A stretch of DNA of 64,000 bases, from NCBI GenBank assembly GCA_016647705.1, contig CM028336.1, positions 9,813,380 to 9,877,379 of the forward strand, read 5' to 3'. Of this stretch, positions 23,249 to 35,267 are shown one piece after another. Both the position numbers and the translations under genes were made by a program. Origin of the DNA: Eucommia ulmoides. Taxonomy: Eukaryota > Streptophyta > Magnoliopsida > Garryales > Eucommiaceae. The notes beneath the pieces were generated by a model. The model was not told the origin of the DNA. It saw nothing but the letters and a program-made list of their open reading frames with translations, and did no database searches. Position 1 is the stretch's first letter; every line of letters begins with the position of its first letter.

Positions 23249-26200
23249 ATGGAGGGCTACAATTACTACAAGATGTTTGGCTGTTTCAATCGGAAGTTCA
23301 AGATCAACGAGGCGGAGCCACCGCCGGACGTCAAGCAAGCGTTCGCCACGTATGCCGGGAGTGGGCCCCACATGACGGCCGATCAGCTCCGTCTGTTCTT
23401 GGTCGAGTCTCAGGGGGAGGAAGATTGCACCGTCGCGGACGCGGAGCGAATCATGCACGAGGTTCTCCTGCGGCGGCACCACTTGACGAAGTACGTCCGA
23501 CACGGCCTTCAAATCGAAGATTTCTTCGATTTCCTCTTCCAAGACGATCTCAATGGCCCCATTAGATCTCAGGTAACTTTTCACATGCCGTATTGATTGC
23601 AATGTTATCAATATTTAAGCTAATTGAATTAAATTTGCAAACAGTTCTTACTTAAATTTGCAATTGAACAATGTTAGGTCGTAGAAACTAAGTTGAATTA
23701 GTTCGAACTAGGACTATTTAAAAACGATTCTGGAAATTCATGGAAAAAAAGAGAGATCAAACTTGTAAAACTGAAAGAATAGTGAATAAACTTGAAGTAA
23801 ATTCATTCTGTGTATGAATTTCATCTTAATTGATGGGCGTTCATCTTCTTCGATAAGGAATTGCTAAATAGAACCAATATTATTCCAGGTACACCATGAT
23901 ATGACTGCTCCATTGCAACATTATTTCATATATACAGGTCACAATTCATACCTAACCGGAAACCAACTGAACAGCGACTGTAGTGAAATCCCAATCATAA
24001 AGGCTCTGGAAAGAGGTGTAAGAGCAATTGAACTTGATCTCTGGCCAAATTCCTCCAAAGATAATGTGCATGTTCTTCATGGAAGGTATATGTCATTTCA
24101 TATCTGTTCGTTCTTTGATGAATTGCTTGGCCTTTTTCTTTCTGATGTAAGAAAATACATATATAAATGTGGTTGCCAACAATTAGAATGGGCATCACTA
24201 CTGTTGATGCATGGGTGGGCCGTGGGGAGTAGGGAGAAAAAGAAAGGGAAAGAAAATGAAGGCATATGAACAGAAACATTAAGGGTTTGTTTCGGTGAAG
24301 GATTTTGGGAGATGATTTGATTTTGATAATGTATTTTTGAAATTTTTGATAAGTCAAAATTCCTTGTTTGGCTAAGGGGGTGAAATGACATCTCAAATAC
24401 ATAAATCTTCCGAATGAGGTATAACTCTCCTAGAGGTGAAATTACATCATAAAATTGTAATCTTGAAAAGTATACCCAAACAATGAATTAGGAAATGATG
24501 GGATTTTAAAATTCAAAATTTCAAAATTCTATCATTTCTAAATTACAAGAATTTATCAAATTCCCTGTCCAAATGCACTCTAATATCATAGCTTAGGATG
24601 CAAAAGCATTTCTTGCCTGTTCATTGGAAATTTGTGGATTTACCCAAAATGGGGTTTAGATTGTTATGCCAAATATTTGGTCAATTGCTTAATTAGATAC
24701 CATGATAATTTAATTTGCTAGAATACTTCCAGATTTTGCATAATTTACTGCATTTTTACTTATATTGATTTTTGAACAAATGCAGTTTTCTTTTTTCTTT
24801 TTTTATTTATTTCAAACCTCTTTAGATTTGAATAAATTGATTTATTTTTTTAAACACTGTAGGACCTTGACTACTCCTGTGCCACTCATCAAATGCTTGA
24901 GGTCAATTAAAGAACATGCCTTTATTAAGTCTTCTTATCCTGTAATAATAACATTGGAGGATCACCTTACCCCATACCTCCAAGCTAAGGTTGCACAGGT
25001 TGGTAAGCTTTCCTTTAGGATTTTTTTTTTCTTTTTTAGTTTTTCAATGAGTGGGTTTTGGCGTTTTCTTTATTTCTTGTGACTAAAAATTAAATCTACT
25101 CATTAGATGGTTATGCAAACATTTGGAGATGCATTGTACTACCCAGAGTCGGAATGCTTAGCAGAATTCCCTTCACCGGAAGAATTAAAGCATAAGATCA
25201 TCCTTTCAACAAAACCGCCAAAAGAATACCTTGATGTGAAACGGCCCAAGGACAAGGAGAATGCTCCACGAATGGAAAATGATTCTTCTGAAGAGGAATT
25301 ATTGGGGAGGAAAACATTAGAGCTCATAGTGGTAAGCTGAGAATGAAAATTTCTTTTGCATGCATTTGGGTGAGATATTTGATTTGGAAAACGGTTTTGT
25401 AAAATTTTCTTAGCTTCAGTTTGGATGGAAAGATTTTGAAATGAACGGATTTAAAAGTGAAAAACAATAATTTAAATCTAGAATTTGTACTAGAGTTCGA
25501 AAGCCACAGCTGGACCTTCCCCTGCCGAACCTCTAGCCACAGCTGGACCTCCATTCAGCGAATTTTTTTGGGTATATTTTTTAGTTATCGTTCTTTTTTG
25601 TAAATTTTTTAGTTACTGTTTTTTGGAATAGTTTTTTTAGTAATTACATTCATTTATTCATTTATATTTTTAGTGACAATGAAACTGAAAAGAATATTCG
25701 AAACATGTAACTAAATATGTATAAATGTAATTAGAAAAATATCCTAAAACATATAACTAAACATGTATGAATGTAACTTTAAAAAAAAAAAAATACAAGA
25801 ATGTTACTAAAAAAAATTACATGAGTGCAACTAACAAATGTAACTAAAAATATAATAAAAAAAATTCTGGCAGCCAATTGCTGAACTCTTAATTGCTAGA
25901 GATGCAAACCCTAATTGGGTGCATTTGAACTCAGATTAAGGAGCACTGACCATGGACTAAAAACAACCTAAAACATAATGGAATGATTTATACTCAACGT
26001 AAAATTAAAATAGTGTAAATCATTGATTAGACTGTCTAATTGGGAGCATTGACTAATGATTCCTATTTTATGCCCCCTAAGTTAAATTTCTGACTCTACC
26101 ACAAGATCTTGTAGTAATTTTTCTCTCTAAACTTGTTTTTACGGTCTCCATTTGATATCATTTACTTTGAAGAGCTCCTGCAATTGCAATAAAGATACGT

Positions 26201-28542
26201 AAGTCTTCAATTTCAAATCTATTCGTCCAAATGGAGTCTCTAGAGCTTATCCTATGCTCCTTCACTTTTGGATAGTAGAGCGACGGGGATGAGGATGACG
26301 AGGATGGTGTTTACAACCAAAAGTCACGCCCTGTGGCAGCTCCGGAATACAAGCGCCTGATTGCAATTCATGCCGGGAAGGCAAGAAAAGGTTCAAAACA
26401 CGCACTAGTAACTGGAATCGACAAGTGTAGACGCCTTAGTTTGAGTGAACAAGCACTTGAGAAGGCTGCATCTAAATATGGAACTGCTGTTGTGAGGTAT
26501 TGTATAGTTTATGTTCTCTGTCCAAAAAACCTGTAGAAATTCAAACTTCTTGTGATTTTTTTTATATGCTGTGTGTTTTTGCAGATTCACACAAAGTAAC
26601 ATTCTGAGGGTGTACCCAAAGGGATCAAGAGTGACTTCCTCAAACTTCAAACCGATCATTGGGTGGATGCACGGAGCTCAGATGGTTGCGTTTAATATGC
26701 AGGTTTGTTTGCGCTTTCAATGTCGGTGTTGATCATAAATTCAAGGGATAATTACACTAGTGGCCCCTAAAGTTTAGGAGTAGCGTCATTATCAATGTTT
26801 TTTCATCAAGTCCTTGAACATGTGAAACCAGTGCGATTTCATCCCTGGACCAACATCCCTCTAATTATCCGAGGATTAGTCTTGGGGACAAAATTAGATT
26901 GATTTCACACAACTTTAGGGACATAATTGAAAAAATTTGAAACATAAGCGAGGAAAATAAAACTACCCCCAAAATCAATGTAATTCAGGGATAATCAGAA
27001 GATCCGTTACGTTTGTTCTTCCTTCCATTCGTAATTGGTAAAAAATAAAAAATAAATCATTTTTGGTGTACCAGGGGTTTGGAAAATCACTCTCCTTAAT
27101 GCATGGAATGTTTAGATCTAATGGAGGTTGTGGTTATGTCAAAAAACCCGATTTTCTCATGAACGACGACAAAGTCTTTGATCCCAAGGTTGCATTGCCA
27201 GTGAAGACAATCCTAAAGGTTAGTAAATTGAATTCTAGGGTTCTAAGGCTGTGTTTGGTTTTCAAAACCTGTTTTTACACTTTCCGAAAACCTGTTTTTG
27301 TGTTCTAAACCAAACAATGCCTAGAGAATTCATTTTCGAAGCTGGATTCATCGTTTTGATATTAATAACAATTATTTGATTCTCAGGTTCGAGTATACAT
27401 GGGGAGCGGTTGGCGTTTGGATTTTAGCCATACTCACTTCGATGCATACTCTCCACCCGACTTCTACACAAAGGTTAGCCAAGAGTATGTTAATCCAAAG
27501 AACTGTTTGGGGACATGTTTTTGACTTGAACTTTTTAAGTTTTTATCCTAGCCAACTTCTTCGTTTAGTCATTACGAATGTCTTAGTTAACTTTAACTAT
27601 AATATATGTTGAATGCCATATCGCTTTTGTAAGGTCCATTGGGTTCTTACATGATATCAGCATTAGAACTTTTGTATTGGGCGTGTTGAATCTCATATTA
27701 ATGTTGGGCCCCTTGATATCCGTTTGTTGTGTTCTGTCAAAAGTCCACTCTGCGTGTGAAGAGACGTGTTCAATCTCACATCAATGTTGAGCCCCCGATA
27801 TCCGTTCGCAGTGGTTTGTCAAAAGTGCACGTGAGGGGACATTTTGAATCTCACATCAATGTTGGGCCCTCTATATCCGTTTGCAGTAGTTTGTCGAAAG
27901 TCTACTCTGCGCATGATGGGCTTGTTGAATCCCACATGACTTATATTACCTGATCTTGAGCTATATATAAGCTCTAGAGGCAATTCTCATCTTACAAGGC
28001 GTCTTTTGAGATCGAGTAAGGTCCATTGGGTGTCTATAATATAAAATACAAATTCAACTTACTCGATAAATTCAATTAATTGATACTGTTCAAATGACGA
28101 GAAAAAAAAAAGTGTTCAAAAAATTATAAATGAGTTATTTAAAGGTCTATTTGATAGTCTCCCCCTTCCCCCCCCCCCCTCCAGTTCCAAACCGAACATA
28201 CATACGTTTACATTTAGGTCAACCTGATGGTGAGTCTGAAATTTGCAGGTTTATATAGTGGGAGTGCCAGCAGACTGCGCGAAGAAGAAAACAAGGATAA
28301 TCGAGGATGATTGGGGACCTGTTTGGGACGAAGAATTTGCTTTCCCCTTGACGGTTCCAGAGTTAGCTTTGCTTCGGATTGAAGTGAGAGAGTACGATAT
28401 ATCGGAAAAGGACGATTTTGGGGGTCAGACGTGCTTCTCGGTGTCGGAGTTGATACCAGGGATTCGGGCGGTGCCTTTGTATGACAAGAAAGGTGAGAAA
28501 TACAGATCTGTGAAGCTTCTGATGCGTTTTGAGTTTATATGA
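23249..28542 (+). CDS. PLC6: Phosphoinositide-specific phospholipase C, PLC6-like
   Basis: Cleaves phosphatidylinositol 4,5-bisphosphate to inositol trisphosphate and diacylglycerol at the plasma membrane, with calcium. Nine exons read with GT-AG borders and consistent phases: 23249-23572, 23889-24085, 24863-24998, 25107-25331, 26279-26496, 26585-26702, 27075-27218, 27387-27473, 28249-28542; 580 residues, normal for plant PLCs. Residues 1-108 are the EF-hand-like region. The X domain (about 109-253) has catalytic His126 in TGHNSYL and His172 in LHGR, with Asn127, Glu156, Asp158 and Glu206 as metal ligands. An acidic linker (DGDEDDEDG, about 296-304) leads to the Y domain (about 316-430), then a C2 domain to the end. 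The start [19 protein letters not shown] resembles PLC6 proteins; the exact paralogue is unproven. Introns 2 and 8 hold a MITE and a TRIM. Confidence 0.93.
24283..24580. mobile_element. Tourist/Harbinger-like MITE in PLC intron 2
   Basis: 298 bp flanked by TAA on both sides (24280-24282 and 24581-24583). Ends are weak inverted repeats: gggtttgtttcgg and, reversed, gagtgcatttggac. No coding capacity. Confidence 0.6.
27247..27321. mobile_element. Very short fold-back element in PLC intron 7
   Basis: About 75 bases starting ggctgtgtttggttt, with a reversed right end ggcattgtttggttt. A second inverted motif (aaaacctgttttt) lies inside. The target duplication is unclear (taa against tag). Confidence 0.45.
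27607..28038 (+). mobile_element. TRIM retrotransposon in PLC intron 8
   Basis: A miniature LTR element. The left LTR (27607-27651) starts tgttgaatgcc and ends ccattgggttcttaca. A primer-site-like tgatatcagca follows at 27652. The right LTR (27923-28038) starts tgttgaatccc and ends ccattgggtgtctata. Target duplication atata flanks both sides (27602-27606, 28039-28043). The left LTR lacks about 70 bases present in the right one. The internal part is three imperfect 76-83-bp repeats around caatctcacatcaatgttg (27686, 27769, 27844). No coding sequence, as usual for TRIMs. Confidence 0.75.
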
Positions 28543-28689
28543 ACTTTTTTTTTTGTGTGTGTGTGTGTGTGAGAGGATTGAATCAAACATATGCTTAAAT
28601 TCAATGTATAATAGAGGTTTGTCACAAATTATTATATGATTCATGGTTGATGTTCATCTTTTTGTTGAATTTTCATGGATTTTAGATCT

Positions 28690-29500
28690 TGTTGAATCAT
28701 ACATGTATCTCAATTTGATCTATACATAAAGCGTGGGGTAATCTTTCTCTTTGAAGGCGTCTTTTTGAGAATAAGGGCATGTTTGAAAAAAAAATTAAGT
28801 GTTTAAAACTGATTATATTAAGTACTTAATTAATTAAGTTTGTTTGATAAATGTAATTAGTATCACTTAATGAATTAAGTTAACTTAAAAATTAAGTCAA
28901 AATGTGAATAAAAAATTAAGTCAATGGCTCTTCACTTATTTTATTTTGCTTAATGCACTCCATTATTTTCCACTTAAAAAAAATTTATATTTTAACCATT
29001 TTACCCTTAATCCCTTACGAGGATTTAATTAAAATTATGATTAATGAGAATTGAATTAATTTTGAATTATTTTATGATTTTAATTTTATTTTATATTTAA
29101 ATTATTGTTATAATTTAATTTAAGTAATCAAACTACATAAAAAAACACATAATATTTACATATTTTTAAGTTAATTTCTACTTTTAATTTTAATATAATT
29201 TTTTTTTTAAAATAGCACCCTCATTTTATTGCTTTGTTCTTAATTTTTTTTTTTCACATTATTTTAATTCAAAAGTAGTTAGGTAAATTAAACAATTTTT
29301 CGCATACAAATTTTGTATTTATCAAACAAATAAAAAAAATCAACACTTTATTTTCAGTACAATTTTATCAAACAACCTTTTTAAATTTTTAACATTTAAA
29401 ATTTCAGCACTTAATTTTTAGTACTTAAATTTTCAGCACTTAAAAATTAAATTGTTATCAAACCAAACAAGCCCTAAGTTGAGTCCATTGAGTTTCTACA
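28690..29500 (+). mobile_element. LTR of the same TRIM family, split by a MITE
   Basis: 28690-28774 (starting tgttgaatcatac and containing gaaggcgtctttttgaga) and 29478-29500 (gttgagtccattgagtttctaca) together match the 116-bp right LTR at 27923-28038. Between them sits the MITE at 28775-29474. No target duplication of the LTR itself was seen, so it may be a remnant. It lies about 150 bases after the PLC stop codon. Confidence 0.6.
28775..29474. mobile_element. Tourist-like MITE, 700 bp, inside a TRIM LTR
   Basis: Begins gggcatgtttg and ends caaacaagccc, which are inverted repeats of each other. It is flanked by TAA on both sides (28772-28774, 29475-29477). The interior is very AT-rich with many ttaagt and acttaat words near the ends. 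No coding capacity. Confidence 0.75.
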
Positions 29501-30834
29501 AATTTTGAGTATGATCAAGCATTTTGGTGGCTTACAATATAAGCCTGGTTTGTTTAGTGGTTTTGTTTCTAATTTTTTTGTTGTATTTTTAGATTTTTAA
29601 TATGTATATTTTCAGAAGTCACAGAAATTGTTTTTTTTTTTTTTTCCATTTTTTAGGGAACAAAAATTTGGTGTTGGAAAGGTCAAAACATCATCTCAAT
29701 TCACTTTTGTCTAAAAAGATAGTAAGGCCAAGTCAAGCATTCTCCAACATCACAAGCTCAGGCCTATGCCAATGCTTTGGCCCAATCGTGCAGCAACGGT
29801 AGTTGCAACATATGCATGTGTGGTTTTATTTATATTATAACTATTATGTCACGGGCTCACATTTTCGTAGCGGCATTTACCCGTGCAGTGCCCAACACGT
29901 TCGCTAGTGCAGGGGCAAGCTTGTCGTGACAATTAGCCTACTTTATGTCCATATTAATTAAACATCCTAGCGAGTTTACCTTCAAGAGCTAACTCAAGTA
30001 ATAATTAATGAGTTTTCATGTTATTCACTAATTAATGTAGAATAATTCACAAGTCACATCAATCAATAACTTGTGTGTATCTTAAGAGACAATTTTAATC
30101 ACCATTGTTCACAAATAAATAAACTATATCATTTTATTACCAAGGAAAATATATTGATATATCCACGTGTCAATATAATATTGGGTTTTCCAAATAATTG
30201 GGTAAAAAAATATCCAATATTTTTTTTATATTTTTTTTATATTTAACGTATCATTAACATTTTTTTGTTTGCTCTTTTTTTTTTTATTAATTTTTTTATG
30301 GATGTTTAAAAAAAAATATTTGGCTTTTGGAATGGACTATTTGGATGTTTGAATTTATTTGTAAATTTTATTAGTTGTTTCTTTTTAATTATTAGCTCAT
30401 GGGCGAGCCTATTTTATTTTTAATAATTAGAATTTATTTCATAGTTTCACTTTATTAGTACTCTAGAGATATAGTAATATGGAGAAGACAAAAGTATTTC
30501 AAGTATCGACAGAACCGGAAGCATCCCTTCTTTTAAATTTGAAAGAGAAGAGAAAGGGTTATTCACATTTTATTTGATGATCAGATGCGAATTGAAAGCT
30601 AAACAGTGATAATTCTAAAGATTCTCCGAATATACATTTTTCGGGGTAAAACAACCTTAGAGCTATTCATTTATTATATAGATTAGGATGGCTTTGGATA
30701 CATTTCACCTTCAGGTAGATGTTCTATAAAAACGCATCCTTGGAGATACAATATAACAATACTATCAATTTTTTATTTTTTTTTATTTTTCACTCGTGTG
30801 TCTTACTTTGTTTGGGCTAGTGTCGTGTCTTGCA
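29501..30834. other. Intergenic sequence without a recognised gene
   Basis: AT-rich. A segment near 29840-29950 (atgtcacgggctc...gcagtgcccaacacg) has the feel of a gypsy LTR fragment, but no partner was found. Confidence 0.5.
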
Positions 30835-31215
30835 CCCCCAAAACCTTTAATAACTAATAACTAATAAATTATAGAAAAAAAATACCAAATAGTCTAGTTA
30901 AATCATTAAATCTATAAGATAGTCCCATAATTTTTTTTTTTGCCACTTAATAATCCTATAAAAGGTGTTAGGTTGCACCAAATCGACCTAAATATTTTTA
31001 CCCTTCTATGTTGATTCTCATGCTCCCAGAACCTTTAATAACTAATAAATACTAGAAAAAAAATATCAAATAGTCTAGGTAAATCGTTAAATCTACAAGA
31101 TGGTCCATAACTTTTTTTTTGCACCTAACAGTCCTATAAAAAGCGCTAGGTTGCACCAAATAGTCCTAAATATTATGAATTGACGATTTTACCCTTCTAT
31201 GTTGATTCTCATGCT
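30835..31215. repeat. Direct tandem duplication, about 190 bp unit, two copies
   Basis: The segment from acctttaataactaataa to tgttgattctcatgctccca occurs twice, beginning near 30842 and near 31030, with small differences (for example gccacttaataatcc against gcacctaacagtcc). Confidence 0.85.
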
Positions 31216-31398
31216 CCCAGAATGGACGACGATTTTTTCCATTGGAAAATTTGTGATGGTGGAATCGTGGCAACGAAGCTTTGCTGATGGGGCAGATGTG
31301 CGACAGAGGTGGCCAGATCTGGATGACGATGGCAATGGCGATCAAGCGACGGCGAGGCGCAGTGTGACGAAGAGCAAAGTGGAGAGGGATCTGGGCAC

Positions 31399-34300
31399 CA
31401 ATGTTTTAAAAACCGGACCGGACATCGAATCGGAAATGTTACCGGGTCACGGGTCACCGGTTCAACCAGTAGGCGAACCGCGGTTGAACCGGTGACGTCA
31501 TAATTATTTTTTATATATATTTATTTAGATAAAAAAAAAATACAAAATATATATATACACACACATTTATTTGAAGAAAAAATAAACATAAAAAACAAGA
31601 TCCACCAAATTCTATTAACTTTAAAGACTCAAACTCAAATTATCATTTATCAATACATAATTCATAAACAAAAGACACATTTTTTAATAAAACAACATTA
31701 CATCATTCAAGAGTTCAAAATATATAACCCAACAACCACAAAAATATTTGTAGAGTCCAAATCATCCATAATACACAACATGAGAATAACAAGCTAAAAG
31801 TTTTCGTTCAGAGGAGCATTCGGCTCATTTGCATTATCTTCCTCACCCTCACCGGCACTGGAACCCTCACCAAAATGAAATCGAATAGTTGGTCCAACAC
31901 CATGATCTTCTCTCATTCTTCCTTGATCCACATTCTCAAATAAACTAAAATCAACATCTTCACCGCCTACTAACACATTATCCATTTCATCCACAACGGC
32001 GTCCAATTCATCTATAATTAAAATATTAATTAAATCATTTTTCTAAAAATATGAAGAAAAAAAAAACACTAATAAATAACTAACCTTCTCTTCCACGCCT
32101 ACGTTGTCTTTCAAACGTGGCATTGCATCTTCTTCATAAAGTTCTCTCTCAAGTTCATCATAATCAATAAATGGGCCCTACTCCTCTTCGACAATCCAAA
32201 ATTCGGTTTTTTCAATACTTTCAACGTCAATTGGATCAAAATCTATCTTTTTGTAAAAATGTCTAAAATAAAACAATTGATTAGATGTATAATCAAATGA
32301 GAGTGAAATTAACATAAAAGAGATGATTACCTATTTTTCAAGCGTAGGTTATAATGAACAAATACAAGATCATTAAGTCGTTGATACTCCAATCTATTTC
32401 TCTTTTTAGTATGTATGTGATCGAACACACTCCAATTTCTTTCACATCCTGAAGAACTACTTGTTTGGCTAAGAACACGAATAACCAACTTTTGCAAATT
32501 CGAAGCACTACATCCAAATAATCACCACCATTCATCTTGAGAGAAAATGAATAAAAATAGTTATTAATTAAAATACATAGAGTATAAAAATAATAATGCA
32601 AATTAGTATGAAATTAAAATCATGGAATATTACCAGGTTGTGTATTCTTGGCAGTGGATAAAGCGAGATCCCAGCCAAAACTTCCCAAGCGCTCCCGAAA
32701 TATTCTTGTTTCTTCCAACAATTTCTTCTTACTACATGTTGCTTTGCACTCAATGACATCAAGAAGACCCGCCATAACCTCTAGTTTGCCATAAAAATTT
32801 GTTTGATCATACTGAAATGCCGGATTAACCAATAAGCGGCAGCATGAATATTTTGCCTCAATTGTCGATCCCACTGCTCTTTAATTATTTTTGTGTAAGG
32901 TTTGTATAATCTCCTCTTGTTCATAAACACATTCTTAATTGTCGTTCGAACCTTATGCATACCCTCATAAACATAACCCATGGAGGGCTTCACATCCATA
33001 TCAACAATACGTAATAAACACATCAGTGGCTCAACAATTTTCGTGATAATTAAAATGTCATTCCAAAACTTCGAATCCAATATTATAGAACACACAACTT
33101 TTGATTTCTTCTCCCTATAATATCGCGAATCAACAAAATCCTTGCTAGTGACTAAAGCTTTAAGGTCGTGCATATATTGATGAATGTTGTGCAATGCAAT
33201 AAAAGTTGTGGCAAATTGAGTAGCACCAGGACGAATGATTTCAGTCCAATCCTTTCGTTTCCTCAACCAAGCTAGCACCCAAACATGATTATACACATAC
33301 CTTGTCACCTTAGAAGCTTTAAGTGCAAGATCAAGCACATGCTCCATTTTTGCAATATCTTGCAAGATCAAATTCAAATAATGTGCTGCACAAGGAGACC
33401 AACTAATCGTTTTATAATGTTTAGTCACCATTTTCCCTGCAAGGATGTAGTTAGAGCCATTATCTGTGACCATATGAAAAACATTACTCGCTCCAACCCA
33501 TTGAATCATTTCTTCAAACAAGACAAATAAAAGTGATCCACTTTTCACAACATCAGATGCATCAACAGATTTAATAAATACAACCCCTCTAGGACTGTAG
33601 ACAAGAAAATTAATCAAGGTGCGATGTGCACAATCAGTCCAACTATCACCCATAATAGTACATCCAGTATCTGCCCATTGACTTCGCAATGATTCTACAA
33701 ACAATTGCACCTCTTTCTTTGAATCCTTCAACAAATTGACTCGAACATTATGATAAGTAGGAACCTTATATCCAGGACCAATAGCAATTGCAGCATCAAA
33801 CATAGGTTGAAAAAATTTGGAATTAACAGAATTTAATGGAACGCACGTATCATACAACCATCTAGCAGTTGCCATGTGGGCCTTGTGGAGGGCTTCTTTG
33901 GTAGCTAAAGCACTTTTGATAGTGGGTTGGGTAACCGGTGATGGGGAAAAAAAATTGACATTATTTTGTGTTTTTGTTCCACTAAACCCACCTCTTGTCC
34001 CGCCACTATTACCACCTTCATTGATTATAATTCCCTTATTTCTTGGACGAAAAACCTCTTCAACCTCTACATCATCATCTTCAATATCAACATCAAAATC
34101 AGGATAACTCGGACCATATGGATGACTAAGTTCTTAGGCTAACACATCTTGTTTTTTCTTTTCAATAATTGATTTTAATGAAAGATCTATTTCTTCTCTC
34201 ACTTCCGATGGAACTTTTTTACACGGTCCAATGTCTCCCTTTTTCGTAGCAAGATGTTGTTTCATTCGATTAATTCCCCCACCTCTAATAGTTTTTTGAC

Positions 34301-35259
34301 AATATAAACATGTAAATATTTTTTTTCCCTGACTATCCCGTCCCTCACTGACATGATTCCAAGCAATATCCGATTTTTCCCGTGTAGATTGGGTACTAGA
34401 AGATGGAGTTTGAGTAGTGGAATTTTGCCCGGATGAAGACATTTCTTAAATTGATCTAAATCTAAATCATGTTAACAAAAGTTACCAATTTTACATTTTA
34501 TAAATTATAACAATTATATACAATTATACATAATCAATAATCCACATCTCAACTGATCTGAAAACAGTCACCGTGAATAAGAAATGAACACGCCAGTGAC
34601 GCCACAGTGAAGAACTCAACAGTCAACAACAATGAAGAATATGTAACTCAACCGAAACAAGTGATAACAAAACTAAAACGAACTATCAACCGAAACAAGT
34701 GATCAACAACTCAAGTGAAGAACAAAACTCTTAACTAACAAACAAAATAAAAATTTCAGACAAAAAAAAAACCTTACTGCAGTGAAGTCAGTCGTCCGTC
34801 GTTCGCCGTCGTCGTCGAAGGTCGCACAAGCAAGCAAGTAGTTAGATCTCGTTGGGAAGGAAATCGACCACGAAATCGGCTGAAATCTGAGTGGCTCTCT
34901 TGGGAATGTTTGTAATCGAAAGAAATTAGGGTGAAATCGGAGAAGGGATTGAGAGTTTGAGACTTGAGACAAAGAGATTGAGGAAGGAACGGCGCTGATG
35001 CCAAATGCAATCGGGAACGACGGGAAAGGGCTGGGGTTTATTTTGGGGGTCGTATTTATATGGTAGGGAAATGTCAAAAACTGCCCGGTTCGAGAAAAAC
35101 CGGACCGGTTCACTGGTTTGCGGTTGAACCGGGTTGAACCATCCGGTTGACCAGTTTTTAGCCCCAGGAGGTTTTGGGGGTATTTCCGAACCGGAAAGGT
35201 GACCGGTCGACGGTTTAACCAGTCCGACCGGCCGGTCCGGTCCAGTTTTTAAAACATTG
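31399..35259 (-). mobile_element. hAT transposon, complete ends, 3861 bp
   Basis: Terminal inverted repeats: caatgttttaaaaaccgg at the left and, reversed, caatgttttaaaaactgg at the right. A perfect 8-bp target duplication, ctgggcac, is at 31391-31398 and 35260-35267, as hAT elements make. Both subterminal regions are packed with ccggtt and aaccgg words (31410-31495 and 35090-35245), likely transposase-binding repeats. The transposase gene on the minus strand is disabled. The flanking 31220-31390 sequence is GC-rich and looks cut in two by this insertion. Confidence 0.93.
31794..34442 (-). pseudogene. hAT transposase (BED finger, DUF659, hAT dimerisation domain)
   Basis: The ATG at 34442 begins MSSSGQNSTT. 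A BED-type zinc finger follows (residues about 28-80: AWNHVSE, FTCLYCQ, Cys-x2-Cys and a downstream MKQHL with His). An in-frame TAA at 34134-34136 interrupts the frame, which then continues in the same phase through an acidic linker (DFDVDIEDDDVEVEE) into the DUF659/RNase H-like core (WADTGCTIMGDSWTD, VTDNGSNY, CAAHYLNLIL). A one-base deletion near 32827 shifts the frame before NPAFQYD. Near the C-terminus a TGA replaces an expected codon just after EWW (about 32525). The dimerisation region reads GCERNWSVFDHIHTKKRNRL, then a short tail to 31794. At least two introns appear in the C-terminal part. Confidence 0.85.
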
Positions 35260-35267
35260 CTGGGCAC

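Noticed and set aside
22771-23565. 264-codon frame overlapping PLC exon 1
   Set aside because: It starts with a non-ATG codon and runs in another phase through the PLC leader. PLC exon 1 in its own phase matches the family.
34703-35267. Minus-strand open frames near the right end of the hAT element
   Set aside because: They cover the subterminal repeats and untranslated leader; no conserved motif, and the transposase start is at 34442.
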